From: Brevibacterium sp. XM4083
GTDB taxonomy: Bacteria; Actinomycetota; Actinomycetes; Actinomycetales; Brevibacteriaceae
DNA length: 64,000 bases
Direction: 5' to 3'
NCBI RefSeq assembly: GCF_006489205.2
Contig: NZ_VFYR02000001.1
Span: 248,001-312,000, forward strand
The stretch's first letter is position 1. Every line of letters begins with the position of its first letter. Shown here one piece after another: positions 62,144-64,000 of this stretch. Both the position numbers and the translations under genes were made by a program. Under the pieces are notes generated by a model that saw only the letters and a program-made list of their open reading frames with translations, was not told the DNA's origin and made no database searches.

Positions 62144-64000
62144 ATGAGCGAACAGACGATCCGCATCCGTGACGCCGTGACCAACAACCTCGACCACCTC
62201 GATCTCGACATCCGGCGTGGACGCCTCGTTGTCATCGCCGGTGTCTCCGGGTCGGGGAAGTCCTCCCTGGTCTTCGACACGATCGCCGCCGAGGCGGGCG
62301 CCGAGCTCAATGAGACGTTCCCGCCCTTCACCCGCAATCGGCTTCCGAAATGGACCCGACCGGCGGTCGGCGGCATCGACGGTCTGTCGCCGGTCATCGT
62401 CATCGATCAGCGCCGCCTCGGTGGGAATGCGCGGTCGACAGTCGGGACGATCACCGACACGTGGACGTATCTGCGGCTCCTCTTCTCCAGACTCAGCGTT
62501 CCGCACGTCGGGGAGTCCTCGGCGTTCTCCTTCAACGATCCGGCCGGGATGTGCCCCACCTGTTCGGGGATCGGCGAGGTCGTCGTTCCCGACGTCGGAT
62601 CGTTCCTCGATTGCGATCGCAGCCTGGCGGACGGAGCGATCGCACTGCCCGGCTTCGGCGAGGGGCAGCACTGGTACCGGAAGTACGCTGAGATCGGGGC
62701 CTTCGCCGTCGACCGGCCTCTGCGTGACTGGCCGCAGGAGCACATCGACGCCCTGCTCTACGGCGGGGACCACATCGCCTCGGTGATCGCCGCTGTCCCG
62801 AAGGACTACGAGGGAGTCGTCGAGCGCTTCGAACGGATCTACCTGCGCACTTCGGACACGCTCTCGGAGAGGAAGCGGAAGACGATCGCCGAGTTCACGC
62901 ATTCGGCTCTGTGCCCCGACTGCGGCGGGGAGCGACTCCACGAAGCCGCCCGCACCGCCACCGTCGACGGGCACACGATCGCAGAGCTCGCGCGGCTTGA
63001 GATCCCAGAGCTGCGGGACATCGTGCGGGGGATGGATCGCCCGGAGGTGAGCAGTGTCGTCACGGCACTGTGCGATCGCCTGGCGGCGATGGAGACGATC
63101 GGGCTCGGCTATCTCCACCTCGCACGGGCGACCGGGTCGCTCTCGGGCGGGGAGTCACAGCGCATCAAGGCCGTCAGGCATCTGGGCTCGAGTCTCATCG
63201 AGATGCTCTACGTATTCGACGAACCGACCGTCGGCCTCCACCCGCATGATGTCACTGCGATGGTCGACCTGCTCGGACAGCTGCGGGACCGGGGGAACAC
63301 CGTCCTCGTCGTCGAACACGACCCCGCGGTGATGGCGCAAGCCGACGAGGTCATCGAGATCGGACCTGGTCCCGGGAGCGCGGGCGGTCGACTCGTCTTC
63401 CAGGGCACCTTCGACGGTCTGCTCGATTCGGACGGTCCCACGGGCCGGGCCCTCGCGACGGGACGGGAAGAGCAGCGGCACCCGCGCTCGCCGGACGGCT
63501 GGGTGCGGATCGCGAATGCGACGACGAACAACCTCGGCGACATCACCGTCGACATTCCCCGCGGCGTGCTCACCGTCCTCACCGGGGTGGCAGGTTCGGG
63601 GAAGTCGAGCCTGGCGAGTGAGCTCGTCGCGCAGCACGAGGCGATCACGATCGACCAGAAGCCGGTGTCGGCGAACAGGAGATCGACGCCGATCACGTAC
63701 ACGGGGATCGCCGCGGCCATCCGCCGGCGCTTCGCGAAGCTCACCGGGGCGCCCGAAGGACTGTTCAGCGCGAACTCCGAGGGCGGGTGCCCGGTCTGCC
63801 GGGGGCTGGGGATCATCTACACGGACCTCGCATTCATGGACGGCCAGGAGACGACGTGCCCGACCTGCCGCGGCACGAGATTCACCGCGGAGGCGCTCGC
63901 CCACACCGCGGACGGTCTCACCATCGCCGATGTCGAACATCTCACCGTCACCGAGGCGCTCGCCCGTCTCGACGAGCCGACGATCCGCGCGCGCCTCGTC
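62144..64000 (+). CDS. UvrA-like ABC protein (3' end outside window)
   Basis: The frame is open from ATG 62144 to the right edge (619 residues visible). It has Walker A GVSGSGKSS (33-41), a CPTC...CPDC zinc-finger pair, LSGGESQR (~334), FDEPTVGLHPHD, and a second Walker A GVAGSGKSS (~481) with CPVC...CPTC. Unlike true UvrA (~950 residues), the segment after the first Walker A is short and the UvrB-binding domain appears missing, as in UvrA2/DrrC-like proteins linked to drug or DNA-damage tolerance. A -10 TAGCCT ends 7 nt before the ATG. The divergent WYL gene is a candidate regulator. Confidence 0.88.
   Translation, partial: MSEQTIRIRDAVTNNLDHLDLDIRRGRLVVIAGVSGSGKSSLVFDTIAAEAGAELNETFPPFTRNRLPKWTRPAVGGIDGLSPVIVIDQRRLGGNARSTVGTITDTWTYLRLLFSRLSVPHVGESSAFSFNDPAGMCPTCSGIGEVVVPDVGSFLDCDRSLADGAIALPGFGEGQHWYRKYAEIGAFAVDRPLRDWPQEHIDALLYGGDHIASVIAAVPKDYEGVVERFERIYLRTSDTLSERKRKTIAEFTHSALCPDCGGERLHEAARTATVDGHTIAELARLEIPELRDIVRGMDRPEVSSVVTALCDRLAAMETIGLGYLHLARATGSLSGGESQRIKAVRHLGSSLIEMLYVFDEPTVGLHPHDVTAMVDLLGQLRDRGNTVLVVEHDPAVMAQADEVIEIGPGPGSAGGRLVFQGTFDGLLDSDGPTGRALATGREEQRHPRSPDGWVRIANATTNNLGDITVDIPRGVLTVLTGVAGSGKSSLASELVAQHEAITIDQKPVSANRRSTPITYTGIAAAIRRRFAKLTGAPEGLFSANSEGGCPVCRGLGIIYTDLAFMDGQETTCPTCRGTRFTAEALAHTADGLTIADVEHLTVTEALARLDEPTIRARLV

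Noticed and set aside
1-64000. prophage, insertion sequence or integrated element
   Set aside because: No transposase, integrase, phage structural gene or tRNA-associated attachment site is visible; gene order and codon use look chromosomal throughout.

Overview
The window is a 64 kb piece of a high-GC actinobacterial chromosome. Third codon positions are almost all G or C, genes are tightly packed with many ATGA stop/start overlaps, and several genes start without a leader directly behind a TANNNT -10 box. A glycine-betaine-type BCCT transporter, UMF1-type MFS transporter, WYL regulator and class II aldolase fit a Micrococcales member; a Brevibacterium-like host is my best guess, but no rRNA or tRNA is present to prove it. 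I see no prophage, insertion sequence, CRISPR array or replication origin.

Region 1 (1-20816) is an exopolysaccharide/surface-glycan locus framed by three large LuxR-type regulators (one cut by the left edge, one at 1874, one at 18492). Inside it are a membrane-bound nucleotide-sugar 4,6-dehydratase, a FemAB-like transferase, a PglC-like phosphoglycosyl transferase fused to a GNAT-like domain, a PLP aminotransferase, a Wzz/BY-kinase, two glycosyltransferases, a low-molecular-weight tyrosine phosphatase, an EpsG-type polymerase, a Wzx-type flippase and a second FemAB-like protein. Dehydratase + aminotransferase + acetyltransferase + phosphoglycosyl transferase is the gene set for making and loading a di-N-acetyl-bacillosamine-like sugar onto undecaprenyl phosphate.

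Region 2 (20933-31147) holds a TetR-controlled ABC exporter operon, a divergent ArsR/SRPBCC pair, an MFS permease, a BCCT transporter, a 0.9 kb intergenic island full of repeats, and fructose-bisphosphate aldolase. Region 3 (31397-38975) has an orphan molybdate-binding lipoprotein, a divergon of an amidase against an NCS1 permease-TetR-agmatine deiminase operon, and an amino-acid:sodium symporter. Region 4 (39291-45095) is a complete peptide-type ABC importer operon. Region 5 (45241-54575) contains a TetR regulator, an FMN reductase, a short-chain dehydrogenase and two NarL-type signalling systems around a CPBP protease-like protein. Region 6 (54590-64000) has a nitronate monooxygenase, an acyltransferase whose reading frame runs through an antisense SRPBCC gene, cystathionine gamma-synthase, a lipoprotein HAD phosphatase flanked by a 48-bp duplication, a WYL regulator and the start of a UvrA-like ABC protein.

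The most unusual signals are the PglC-GNAT fusion, helically phased RTGAC boxes at two promoters, several palindromic operators lying on leaderless promoters, and four kinds of short intergenic repeats.
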